A stretch of DNA of 64,000 nt, from NCBI GenBank assembly GCA_021521415.1, contig JAIQDT010000026.1:4553001-4617000 (forward strand), given 5' to 3'. The DNA is from Bidens hawaiensis. Lineage: Eukaryota; Streptophyta; Magnoliopsida; Asterales; Asteraceae. Both the position numbers and the translations under genes were made by a program. A model generated the notes under the pieces. That model did no database searches. It worked only from the letters and a program-made list of their open reading frames with translations, and was not told the origin of the DNA. Positions 34,508 through 45,603 of the stretch are shown here, one piece after another (positions within the stretch are counted from its first letter, which is position 1; each line of letters opens with the position of its first letter).

Positions 34508-35097
34508 ATTTTAAACCATTTATACCCAGCAAATATTGAAAACGTGTTTTGTCAAACGCTTTGGTATAAAGGTCAGCCTTTGAAAATCCGTGTGAATTTT
34601 ATCAATTGATATTAGTTTCTTTTCAAAACAATCACGTATGAAGTGAAAACGGATTTCAATATGTTTGGTTTTCGAATGGTGAACCGGATTTTTGGTGATT
34701 GAAATTGCAGCAGAATTATCAATGTAAATGGGAGTAGTTAGAAATTTCAAACCGTAATCCCGTAAGTGTTGCTGGATCCAGAGAACCTGTGAGAGCAACT
34801 CGAGGCCGCCACATACTTCGCTTCGGTTGTTGAAGTTGAGACCGTTGTCTGCTTCTTACACTGCCAGGAAACAAGCCGGTTTCCTAAGAATTGACATCCC
34901 GCTAATGTAGACTTGAAATTGATTTTGCATCCTTCGTAGTCCGAATCAGTAAACGCGGTGAGATCGAACTTATCGTCTTTGGGGTACCATAACCCATTGT
35001 CTGGATTTCCCCTAAGATAATGTAAGATGCGCTTTACTGCCGCTAGGTGAGTTACTCGGGGACTCGATTGGTACCAAGCACAAAAGAAAAACAGCAA
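34508..35097 (-). pseudogene. pol: Element 1 RNase H
   Basis: Copia RNase H: LTAFTDSDYEGCKINFKST, GNRLVSWQCKKQTTVSTSTTEAKYVA, then a frame change near 34770, IYIDNSAAISITKNPVHHSKTKHIEIRFHFIRD, and the tail FDK-FQYLLG read in another frame. Acidic residues of the first two catalytic blocks (D in TDSDY, E in TEAKY) and the D in IDNSAA are present. Frameshifts near 34545 and 34600 kill it. Confidence 0.85.
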
Positions 35098-36271
35098 ACA
35101 TAATATCAGGTCGCGATGCGGTCAAATACATGAGAGAACCAATCATAGCACGATAAATGGTTGGATCAACGATATCCTCCAATTCATCCGGTGATAAATT
35201 GTGACCCACGGGAAGAGGTGTCGAAGGAATTTTGCCGTCAGATATCTTGAATCGGCTCAAGACACCGTTCACATATTTTGTCTGATGGATAAAAATCCCG
35301 GAATCAGACTGGTGAAATTGCAATCCTAAGAAAAAGTTCATCTCTCCCATTGAGCTCATCTCGAATTTGGTTTGCATTGTCTTTTCAAAATCGTTACACC
35401 AGCTGTCGTTTGTCGAACCAAAAATGATGTCGTCCACATAAATTTGGACAAGGAGCAAATCATCACCCACATTCTTATAGTATAACGTACAATCCACAGT
35501 CCCCCTTGTGAATCCACTTTAAATCAGATGGATAGCCAACGTACTGTACCAGGCTCTCGGGGCCTGATGTAAACCATAAAGAGCTTTGTTTAATCGATAA
35601 ACACGCTTGGGAAAGTCTGGATCCTCGAAACCAGGAGGCTGCTTCACGTATACTTCTTCATGAATAGCTCCATTTAAAAACGCCGATTTCACATCCATTT
35701 GATAAACCTTAAAATTCTTATAGGCTGCATAGGCAAGAAAGATACGTATAGCATCCAGTCGTGCTACCGGAGCATATACTTCAGTGTAGTCTATGCCTTC
35801 TTGTTGATTATAACCAAGAACAACCAATCGTGCCTTGTTCCTCACAATTAACCCGCGGTCGTCCTTTTTGCACTTAAAGACCCATTTAGTTGGAATCGCC
35901 TTCTTTACACGATCGGGTTTATCTAGTAAGTCCCATACACCCAGTCGTATGAACTGTTGCAACTCCTCCTGCATAGGTTCAACCCAAGACGGTTCCTTGA
36001 GTGCCATTGCGAAACTTGTCGGTTCTATCTGTGATAGGAAACAGGTGTATTGTGCGATACTAAGGATACCCGAAGAGTGCAAATCCGCATAAGCACAAAC
36101 TATCAAATCCTCGGTAGGAGATACATTACGATCAACTTGATCATCACATACATTAGCTAATTGGTGTCTTGTGCGAACCCCATCGTTCACATCACCAATT
36201 ATCTGTTCCTGTGGATGATTCGAATGAATCCTTAAGAAAGGATTGGCAGGGACAGATACGTTATTACCCAA
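35098..36271 (-). pseudogene. pol: Element 1 reverse transcriptase
   Basis: Ty1/copia [98 protein letters not shown], then a stop and frame change at about 35500-35520, and the catalytic LVQIYVDDIIFGSTN, FFLGLQFHQ and MIGSLMYLTASRPDIM. Copies element RNA in active relatives. Sits between integrase and RNase H, the copia gene order. Confidence 0.85.
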
Positions 36272-37265
36272 ATTGGTAATAAGTTTCCTCCGCTGAATCT
36301 AAAGAGACAGTCGGTGAATCATCACTAATTAGAATTGGCTCAGTTGTCTTTGGAGCGTCATCTAACATAACAGACGATGAATCCAAAAACTCAGCATCAT
36401 CAGAAGATTCAGAAACTTCGTTCGATGTTTCTGATACGTTAGGAGAGTCATTTACATTAACTGAGGAACACCTTGGATTTGGAAGACATTGTTCCTCCAA
36501 ATAAGATCTAATGAGATCTTCAGGAACTTCTTCGACCATTAAAGTAAACGAATTAAATAAACCATGATAATCAAACATCCAGTCGGGACCAGTACCAGTT
36601 GGCGGAGTAGTATAACTTTGGCAATCAACATGATACCATTCTTCCACACAACCTGAAGAAATATTGAATATCCGCTTCTTAGGAGAGTTGTATCCCAAGA
36701 AATAACCCTCAAAAGCTTTTTCATCGAATTTTCCAGCATCTCTCTTCAAAATAGTACACGGACACCCTAATGGCTCCAAATACTTTAAGTTCGGCTTACG
36801 ATTTTTCAGAAGCTCGTAACTCGTCTTCTTGAGCTTCTTTACAGTTAGTACGCGATTTAGTGTATAGCATGCAGTATTCACAGCTTCGTTCCAGAATTGA
36901 ATAGGTAGCTTTGAATCAGCCAGCATCGTTCTTGCAGCTTCAATTGGCATACGATTCTTTCTTTCAGATACACCATTCTGTTGAGGAACATAAGGTGCAC
37001 TGAATTCCCGATGAATTCCTTTCTGAATGCAAAAGAAATCCAATACATTATTCCTGAATTCAGTTCTGTTGTCACTACGAATTCGTCTCACTTTCAGTTT
37101 GTAAAGTGATTTGATCTTTGTGATAAGATTCTGAATTAAGACAGGAGTCTGATCCTTCGATCCCATAAATAACACCCATGAGTATCGTGATAAATCATCT
37201 GTTACTACCAAACAGTAAAAGTCTCCAGCAATACTGGCACGGTTCACCGGACCGAAAAGATCCAT
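36264..37265 (-). pseudogene. pol: Element 1 integrase
   Basis: Ty1/copia integrase core and C-terminal region: MDLFGPVNRASIAG (first Asp), RSDNRTEFRN (second Asp; the usual Gly is Arg), YVPQQNGVSERKNR (Glu), WNEAVNTACYTLNR and FEGYFLGYNSPKKR. Followed by a long Ser/Asp-rich linker to RT. The catalytic triad is present, but the frame ends at a stop at its junction with RT and is separated from protease by stops at 37270-37457. Confidence 0.85.
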
Positions 37266-37916
37266 ATGAAGTCATTCTAGAGGAGTAACGATCGTGTTTA
37301 GTTACTTGCTTGGATGTGATTTCTTATTTTTTTCCCCCTTCTTGCACGTGACGCAGTGATCATTGAACTTGAAATTATTGAGGGACACACAATCTACTAA
37401 ATCGTTTGACAAAAGAAAGTTCATCTTTCATAAGTGAATGTGTCCCATGCGTCGATGCTAAAGAATAGAATCTTTTTCAGTAGCTTTTGATACGAAGCAA
37501 GTAGCTGAGGGTGAAACTGGTACATCATAACTCATGTCAAGTATATAAATATCATTTGATCGAGGTGATCGCATGACAACCATGTCTTCAGGAATCGTAT
37601 ATCCCGGTTGAAGGATGACACATTCCTTGTCAGTGAAAATAGTGGTGAATTTCTTATCACAAATCTGTAACATGCTCAACAGATTATGATCCACCTTTTC
37701 ACAATAATTAACTTTTTCAAACGTCACTTTCCCGTTTGAAACTTCTCCCTCCTTTGTAATCATTCCACCATGGTTACAAGTAAACGCAACATAACCCCCT
37801 TGAATATCTTTGACGTTATTCAGAAGATCTAGGTTGCCGGTGATATGCCGAGAACATCCACTATCCAATATCCATTTGTAATTAGACATGGACCTAGATG
37901 TACTCTGCACAAACAA
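37266..37916 (-). pseudogene. pol: Element 1 protease and gag-pre-integrase region
   Basis: The copia aspartic protease motif WILDSGCSRHITG lies near 37835-37875, followed by VTFEKVNYCEKVDHNLLSMLQICDK. Downstream, LASTHGTH and SFVKRFSRLCVP-type zinc/pre-integrase sequence can be read across stops in 37270-37457. Decayed. Confidence 0.75.
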
Positions 37917-37925
37917 GTAAAATAA

Positions 37926-39860
37926 TTAGTTCAAAAAGGCAGCCCAAACCTCAGTCTTAGGCTCTCCCTTTGAGACTTTCGGAGAATATGATAACATAAT
38001 ACTTGTATTCGGTACTAGAGAATAAGTGACAAGTTTCTTGTTTGTCTTCTTTAAGTAGCCATCACATATTCTACCCGAATCAGTGTTTGTACAAATAGGT
38101 CGAGCACGGTCAACACATTTGTTTGATACATTAAATGATTCAATCCTAACAATTTTCCTAGGATTGACTTCAGAATACATTATGACAAACTCATCAACTT
38201 GATTTTCTTTTATGTTTGGAAACAAATCAGTCTTTCAAGTTAATGGGCTTTTGATATCATCGATCTTTGTTTTACATTTTTTGGAGACATGGCCCGGTTC
38301 ACCACACTTGAAACATAATCGAGAGTCCAAAGATTTTGATGGTAAAGCATAGGTAGTCTTTGATAGCAAAGATTGACGAATATCATCTTTGGGGTTTCTC
38401 AACAGTTACTGACTTTGGAACTTCATGTTTTAAACCCTTTTTGTTTTTATAAAATTCAAGATTTGTTGAATTCGAAGAATTTTCCAATCCTGAAGATTTG
38501 ACAAATTTAATGTGTTTGAAAACATTACTTTGAGATTTCACTTGAACATTAGCAGATTTTGATTGAAAGAATTTTTGTTCAAGTTCGTAACTTTTGAAGT
38601 ATCATCTTGATATACACTTTCAATCATTTCAGGTTTAAGAAGGTTCAAAGGAACTTCCTTGTCTGAGAACACTTTTGACAAACCCTTTAACTTAAAAATC
38701 TTTCCACTTTAAGATTTCGGTTTGGGATTAATGAATCTCATCAATATACATTAGATATTATCTTAGAAATTACTTTAGGAATTTCTGAAAGGTTTGATGA
38801 AACACCCGAAGACTTTTAATCATACACAACTTGTTCAAAATCTTTGGGTTCACACATAATGTGATTATCAACTGGTATATCTTTGTTTTTGACTCATTTG
38901 GTTCAGTCAACTCCTCGATTGAACCATCCAATTCATTTTTGGTGAAAACATTTTTACTTTTGACATGAATTGGTTCACGAGTAGTTTCAGTTGTATCAAC
39001 ATTCTCAGATTTAATAGTAGGCATATCTGAACATTTTTCCGCATCGGAAATGCTACTGTAATCATGCTTGAAAGGAGGTGGAATTTCGACATATCCCAAA
39101 CCTCGTTTACCAATTTTCTTTTGTGAATGGTTAACTTTGATTATTTCATTTAATAGAAATGAAGAATATCTGAATTTTCCAAGCTTATTTTTAAGTTCCA
39201 ATACTTCATTTTCGAGATTAGAAATACATGTTCGGAGTCGAAGAATCTCCTTAAAATGTTGATTAACTTCGATGATCTTACACTGAACCTTAGCTTTAAA
39301 ATCATGATTGCTTTCAGACAGTTTTTGAATTTTAAGAGTTGATTGCTCTAGCAATTTTGTTTTCTGTTTGTAGCATTCATTGATCATAAAGTAATCTTTT
39401 GTGAGAGTATTGTTTTCATTTAAGGTTGTTTCAAGTTTGGCTTTAAATACAGCACATTAAGCACAATCAACACTTCAGTTAAAGATTCAGATACATTAGT
39501 TTGATATTGAAAACATACCTCATCAATCTTAGCCATGCATGCATAAGATTCAACTTGATCAGGGATTGATTCAGTTTGAGAAGACAGGCTTTGATCAGTA
39601 TCTGTCTCAGAATCAGATGAATCAGTTCCCTCAGATACATTATCACAGCTAGCATCTTCGAATTTCTCTACTGGTTCAACAATTGCCACATTTGCTTGAT
39701 TTCCCAACAAACGTTGAGACCAATCAACAACTTCATTAACCACCAGTGCCTGAGTAGCAGGAGACTTATCTTGTTCACCACCAGATACAGTCGTGTTATT
39801 CTTATCCCCATCAGATGAATTCTTCCCTGAAGATCTTTCTGAATTTCGTGGCCCAGAATA
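37926..39860 (-). pseudogene. Element 1 gag-pol linker: coiled coil and second zinc knuckle
   Basis: Long lysine/glutamate-rich region. A probable coiled coil (KTKLLEQSTLKIQKLSESN, ISNLENEVLELKNKL) spans about 39150-39390; Ser/Thr/Asp-rich spacers lie on both sides. A second CCHC knuckle, CFKCGEPGHVSKKC, is at 38274-38315 (CX2CX4HX4C). Many stops and frame changes between 38400 and 38770. A long coiled coil between two knuckles is, as I recall, common in Asteraceae copia polyproteins. Confidence 0.65.
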
Positions 39861-40790
39861 TTATTTTCTTGGCTTATCACATTCTTTGGCAAAATGGCCA
39901 AAGTCCCCGCAATTGTAACATTTCACCTTCAATTTATCAAATCCGACCCTTTTATTCCAAGCAGGAAGATCTTTCCCAGTACGTTGCATGAATCTCTTTA
40001 CTTTTCTAACAATCATAGCCATGTTCCATTTGAGATCCATTAATTCAAGATCATCCAGGTCAATTTGATCACAATCTTCATCTGTCAATTCACTTGAGGC
40101 AATCTTGCTTCCAACAAGCTGTTCATATGAAGTCATGAAAGCACACAAGAATGCGAACTATTGTTCAGCCTCTAGCAGATTTACTTTTGGCAAGCTTGAT
40201 GATGGAGCACTTGTGTTTGCATTAGCTCTGTTTGCCATAAAGCATACATTAGGAGAACAGTTTACATTAGGAATTTCTTCTTGAGATTGAGCAAAGAAAG
40301 CATTGATTGGTACAGAACTTGAGGAATGATTAGCTGGCAAGGCACCTCCATAGAGTGAAGGGTTTTGAGTTGAAGATTGCTGATATTGATTTTCTTTCAA
40401 CGAGTTTTGACATTTAATATCAAATTCCCTTTCTTCAATCTTGTTGATGAATTGCACAGCTGTGAGCTCAGTGTTTCGAAAGAAACCGTTTTCTTTCAAT
40501 ACAAATAGAAAAGTTGAATATGAAGGAGGTAAAGCATTCTTCAGTTTATCAATCTTATCTGTTTCAGTTGGCTGAAGATTGACACTTGACATCTCCACAA
40601 TCAAATGACTAAATCAGTTAATCATCTCTTCAACTGTCTCATTTTTCATCAAAATAAAATTTCGAAATTGAAATTTTACGAGCGTCTTCTTACTCTCGAT
40701 TGTGTTCCCCAAACTTCTTGTTTTCAAAGTTGTGAACAAAGAAGCACAAATCTTAATTGTACTCTATTGATGAAAAATTTGTTAATTATT
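39861..40790 (-). pseudogene. gag: Element 1 gag (UBN2-type) with zinc knuckle, 5' truncated
   Basis: Copia gag core: KTLVKFQFRNF, NETVEEMIN (stop) FSHLIVEMSSVNLQP, DKIDKLKNALPPSYSTFLFVL, FINKIEEREFDIK; then DLELMDLKWNMAMIVRKVKRFMQRTG and knuckle CYNCGDFGHFAKEC at 39879-39920 (CX2CX4HX4C). Its N terminus, leader, primer site and 5' LTR are missing: at about 40790 the sequence passes into the 3' region of another copia element. Confidence 0.75.
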
Positions 40791-41440
40791 TTAAATGTCC
40801 ATAGTCGCTCATAATTGTGCGAACAAGTATGAAGGTAAGACTATTATGCACTTGGATTGGTAGATATTCATAAGGTATGAATATAGAGCAAGGGTTGCTG
40901 CCAAGGTTCATAGATATTTATGAGATATAAATATTGGACTGACCCGCTCTCAAATGTTACTACTTGGAATCCTTGTGATTGATCATAAGTAAATTTGAGT
41001 AAAAGAGAATATCATATTATCCTCGGACCTAAGATACATATTGGGTCTTGATATTCACCAAATATTATACTTTGACTTAGTTCTTCGCTGCTCTGAAACA
41101 TGACAGTACATAAGTCTAATATCAGGTATAGTACAAGGTGATTGTGAGAGACGTATGTAGTCAAGAGGGGATTTGTCCCTCTTATTCGTTGAGAATGAGA
41201 TGTCTAAGGCCTGACAAGTTAAATCAACAGAGAATGATCACTCTATGTATCTGGATTTGACATGACATCTGAGACAAAAGGATAAATGATAGATGTACCT
41301 AAATCATTTCAAGTAAGGGACTTGAAGGGGATGATGTTATTGAATGGCACTTCGTCATGCGTATTAGGGGTAGTAAACCGTAGTTAGGTGGTATTTGCTA
41401 CTTGCATCAATCTTCTATGTATCTTGTCCAAGTGGGAGAT
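40791..41440 (+). other. 3' non-coding region of copia element 3
   Basis: About 650 bp of plus-strand sequence ending in a PPT (AGTGGGAGAT, 41431-41440) next to an LTR start. No protein-like frame. The upstream part of element 3 is absent; the junction with element 1 gag is at about 40790. Confidence 0.55.
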
Positions 41441-42442
41441 TGTTGGACTCGATATGCCCAAGACACATATTATTATTGATGTGGCTAGTACGTCGTGATC
41501 CAAGTCGGGTCATACCCAATAACAAGCTAGACAAACACCAATAATATTTGTTTATATATGATATGATCATAACAAATAAATACTAACACTTATGTTATTT
41601 GGAAAGGGTTTCTAAATACAATGTATTTGTGAAATAAATAAATCATATGGATGATTTATATTTTGAGAGATAGCATTCCATAATGTTATTTAAGATGGTT
41701 AAATAACAATATGTGAAAATGGTTACCAAGCATGTTACTTATAATGTGTTATAACACAATATAAGTTATAACATATAAATATATAAATATATATATATAT
41801 ATATGGATATATATATTGAGTATAATAATAATAATAACAAAGATGGAAGGGCCGCCCCCCCCCCCCCCTTCTCTCTCTTGTTGGGTTATTTTATTATTAT
41901 CTTCACCTTAGTAGAGACATGCAATGCTTCCCATTGGTTCCTTGGGTGGTGCCATATTTGAAAGACTATTATCTTTCTTTCTTGTTTCTTCTCTCATAAC
42001 ACAACATAACACACAAGCAACAACAAAACACAAGACTAGAGGATAAATCCTCTACACACTCTCCCTCTCTTTTCTCTCTTGGACAGCCAAGAACAAGAAC
42101 AAGGAGGAGTTGTCAAGTGTTACTAAATCCTAGCTACAAGTGGTGTTTGTTTGAAAGCTTGGGGTATACTAGCTTGAGGAGCTTCATATTCAAGTTCTTG
42201 CCCTCCTCATCATCATCTCCTTCCTCTTCCTTGTATTTAAAAGGTAGCTTTAACATGCATGGACTTATAGTGACATGCATGTGTTTGATAGTATGTATTT
42301 CGTATTTGGATCCGCGCTTGGGTTTTGCATGTGTAAAATTGGTTTTATACATATCAAATTAACAAGATTTAAAACTAATTTTCACTGCGTTTTTCATAAA
42401 ATTGGGATTTTATGACTTTGATAATCTTGTTAAAACCCAACA
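41441..42442 (+). mobile_element. Copia element 3 LTR
   Basis: 1002 bp, TGTTGGACTC ... ACCCAACA, preceded by a PPT. Inserted in the RT of element 2: the following bases GACAA open the D-K-T-L-Y-R-S frame and may be the target duplication, though the partner copy is lost. Contains a C14 run at 41855-41868 and TA-rich sequence near 41785. Does not carry the palindrome arrays of the Sirevirus-like LTRs. Confidence 0.75.
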
Positions 42443-43163
42443 GACAAAACATTATACCGATCCATGATAGGCTCATTGATGTATCTAACTGCTTCTCGGC
42501 CAGACATCATGAATGCTACTCATTTGTGTGCCCGATATCAGTCGAATCCAAAGGTTTCACATCTCATGACCGTCAAAAGAATTCTACGCTATCTCAAGGG
42601 ATGTCCAGGGGTCGTTCTCTGGTAACCAAAAGACGATGAGTTTGTGTTAAGGGCTTATTCTGATTCAAACTATGGAAGATGTAAGCTGAATGCCAAATCT
42701 ACAATGGCAGGGTTTCAGTTCTTCGGCAAGCGACCTGTCACCTGGAAATGCAAGAAACAAACCACGATTTCGTTGTCTACATGTGAAGCTGAGTATGTAG
42801 CTGCCTCCAGTTGTTGTTCTCATGTTCTTTGGATACAACAACAGATGCTGAACTACGGTTTGAATTTTCTTGCTACCCCTATCTTCGTAGATAATAATGC
42901 AGCAATTTCCATAACTAAGAATCCGGTAAACCACTCTAAAACAAAGCATACTGAGATACGGTATCACTTCATTCGTGATTGCTACGAAAAGAAGTTGATT
43001 ACTGTAGACGAAATTCACATCGATGAACAAAAAAAGCTAATCTTTTCACCAAAGCTTTTGATAAGTCACGATTTCAATACTTACTAAAACTCAATGGTTT
43101 AAAAGTTTTGGGCGGTGCTGATAAGAGTGTTACCGAGATTACAGGTGTGTTGGATACCTTGTG
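42443..43163 (+). pseudogene. pol: Element 2 RT end and RNase H
   Basis: Begins mid-RT at YRSMIGSLMYLTASRPDIM, continues VKRILRYLKGCPGVVLW, a stop and frame change near 42628, then RNase H: LRAYSDSNYGRCKLNAKSTM, KKQTTISLSTCEAEYVAASS, IFVDNNAAISITKNPVNHSKTKH. A one-base slip near 43030 in an A run is followed by NLFTKAFDKSRFQYLLKLNG in the next frame. Orthologous to the RNase H of element 1. Everything upstream was displaced by element 3. Confidence 0.85.
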
Positions 43164-44699
43164 ATCCCAAACATCATCGTCAAATTTTTGTTTTTAAATA
43201 ATTTTTCGTATAGTTTTTGATTTTAGGGGGATAAAATTTCAACAAAAATCAAAAACATTAAAATTTCAAGAAAAACTAAAAACATTAAAATTTTGAAAAA
43301 GCCAAAAACATTATAAAATTTAAAAATGTCAAAAAAATTAAAAATGTTTCTCCGCAGAAAAAGAGTTTTTGGAGCAAAAAGGAAAGATGATAGTACATTG
43401 ATCATCTGGTCCCAAATCCAGTAAAAAGTAGGTATAAAAGGCTGTGTGCTTAATTGTATTGGTGCATTGGTAGGCCTTTAAAACAAACTAGTAGGGAAAA
43501 GTAAGTGATATAAACTTAAATTGCCAAATTGAGGGGGTGTTAGTTTCTAACAAAAGTCTTGATAATGATGGCAGAAATGTAATAGCTGGTCATATTCAAG
43601 CCTTTTAATCAGAATGATTGTTTAAAATTGTTTAAAACATAGCTATCAGTAAGTGGTTAACGCTTCAATAATGTATGGTTTCATGGCCTTAAATACTGTA
43701 TTGATGGGATGCTTTAAGGTTCCTGGATCCATTGGGTCTTTATGCGGTTTATCATCTGGGTATTCATTTTGATGAATATTTAAACAAGCTTTAAAAAGCA
43801 AACCCGCAGATTAAGCTTCTGTACAAGTCATTAAACTTGATCGCACAAGTACTTATGTACTAAACTCATTACTGACTTGATCAAAATCCGCTGTTAGATA
43901 CACGTTATCCCCTTGCTCGCGTCTTAATACCATTAAGAAATGAACCACAAGGGACACAACGTTTGCAAGCCGACAGATGAAATCGTGCATACTCATCCAT
44001 GGGAAAGGACCTTAGGGTATTACTTGATAACGGGGGTATGTCTTGTAGTGGGGATTATTTGCTGAATTGCTTAATATAAAAGCCTTTTTATCTTCTGATT
44101 CTATGGTTTAAGTCAAGTTGGGGTGACTATGTAAAAATCAAATTAGGTCTGAATCAAGATTAGAACTGATAAATCCTGATATCTTGTGCTTAAGTGAACC
44201 AATTAAATGTATCACAGAAATTCCTGAATCATTTGTTTAAAAGGTTTATGTGAACAACAATACCAATGATTAACTTAACACCAGCTATAATAAACGCTGA
44301 AAATAAAACTGTGATGGAAGGGCAGTTTGGTCAATATGATTCCCTGCACAAACTCACAAAAACATGTGAATTTTGTACTGAGTTCTTGTTTCTATTGATT
44401 TGTTAATTTTCATTTGATATTTGAAAACCCAAAAAGTTTTTCTTTCTGATTTAGTTTTCGACTCTTGATGGGAGGGTGAACTATCTCTCTGGGGTTTCTT
44501 TGGAAAGCAAAATTTTTGCCAAGTTTTTAATCAAATCAAAAAGATCAAAATGTTTATCTATTTTAGTCAAGGTCATTAATTTGGACTTGGTAAAATAGTT
44601 TTTTTCAAACTGAGCTTATTTAAGTTATTCTTATAATGTACAAGGACATTAATTTGTACTTGGAACATTACATTGTGGTGAATAGGACATGAAAACAGT

Positions 44700-44860
44700 G
44701 CTGTCAAGAGCATACTTGTGCAATGCATAAGTATTAAAACTTATGCGCCGCATAAGTTATGCGCCATATAAGTCTCATACTTATACGCTGCATAAGTTCA
44801 AGGGTATATATATGAGAGTTATACGCCGCATATGTGTATACTTATACGTCTGGCTATTCA
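44700..44860. repeat. TTATGCG(C)CGCATAA palindrome cluster
   Basis: The perfect inverted repeat ACTTATGCGCCGCATAAGT is at 44739-44757, with several partial copies (TTATGCGCCATATAA, TTATACGCTGCATAA, TTATACGCCGCATAT) around TATATATA. The LTR of the same element has GTTATGCGGCGCATAAC at 48970-48986. Confidence 0.8.
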
Positions 44861-45584
44861 AATTCTCTCTGCTTTGATTCTGTTTTTCACAATTCCTGCC
44901 AATCCTTTGATTATGGTTATTTGCGTTGGTGATTTACACACCAATTCAGATCATAAAAGTGAGATTTTGAATCAGATCTGGTGATGAATAGTACTAGGGT
45001 TCACGTATAAGTAAAAATTGACAATAAGAATCAAGTTTTCGGTGCAAATTGTAATCATTTAGTCTTAGATTGGTATTACGAGTGTTGTTATAGCACGTAA
45101 TTGGATTATCAAGGATTCTATTGGATAGATCTGAAAAGCAAAAACTTATCCGTTCATACATAATGGCTTTTGACCAGTTAAACATGCTAAAATCATAAAA
45201 TTGATCTCAAATGTATAATAATCGGATATAAATGATGCTTGTAGGATTGATGTTAAGTCCTAAGCGTTTGCAGATTTGCAGTTTTGTTTTGGGTCAAAAC
45301 ATGACATATACGCCATATATGTTGATACATATACGTAGTATATGTTATGCGTTAACTAAGGTCAAAACATTCACACATATCCGTTGGAATACACATATAC
45401 GCTAATAAGACTTATACGTAGATAGAGACTTATCGGTTGGATTAGACATATACGCTGGTTCATACATATGCGTTTAAATACATATACGTTATAATATTTT
45501 TGTTAAAACTGAGATATCCGTTATATTTAACATATACGTGGATAAGGACTTATACACTGATTTCGTTGATGATAACATGTGTAT

Positions 45585-45603
45585 TTGTTTTGTGTTCTTG
45601 CAG
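45585..45603 (+). promoter_or_regulatory. Putative 3' splice site before the third ORF
   Basis: ATTTGTTTTGTGTTCTTGCAG directly abuts ATGGGTAAG. A pyrimidine-rich tract plus GCAG is a strong plant acceptor by eye. It implies the third ORF is read from a spliced RNA, with the ATG at 45604 as start although the frame stays open upstream. Confidence 0.5.

Larger units (their letters stand above)
43164..45603 (+). other. Spacer between pol and third ORF, element 2
   Basis: Non-coding, 2.4 kb. Contents: TTTTAGGGGGATAAAAT (43223-43239); six AAAACATTAAAAT-like short repeats (43240-43345); a PPT-plus-LTR-start lookalike GAGGGGGTGTTAG (43531-43543); palindromes of the TTATGCG/CGCATAA type (44700-44860); TATATATA at 44805-44812; TATACG/CGTATA words (45300-45540); and a splice-acceptor-like end. 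Corresponds in position to 31766-34507 of element 1. Confidence 0.6.

Noticed and set aside
41855..41868. C14 run (and C13 at 61050-61062) as a functional element
   Set aside because: Homopolymers inside LTRs are more likely slippage or sequencing error; no context supports a role.
41441..42442. Solo LTR interpretation of the copia element 3 LTR
   Set aside because: A PPT and 650 bp of element-like sequence precede it, and the flanking five bases (GAGAT and GACAA) do not match.
43531..43560. Start of a true LTR after the RNase H of element 2
   Set aside because: No matching LTR end, primer site or duplication follows, and its sequence does not match the element's LTR at 48847; kept only as a finding.
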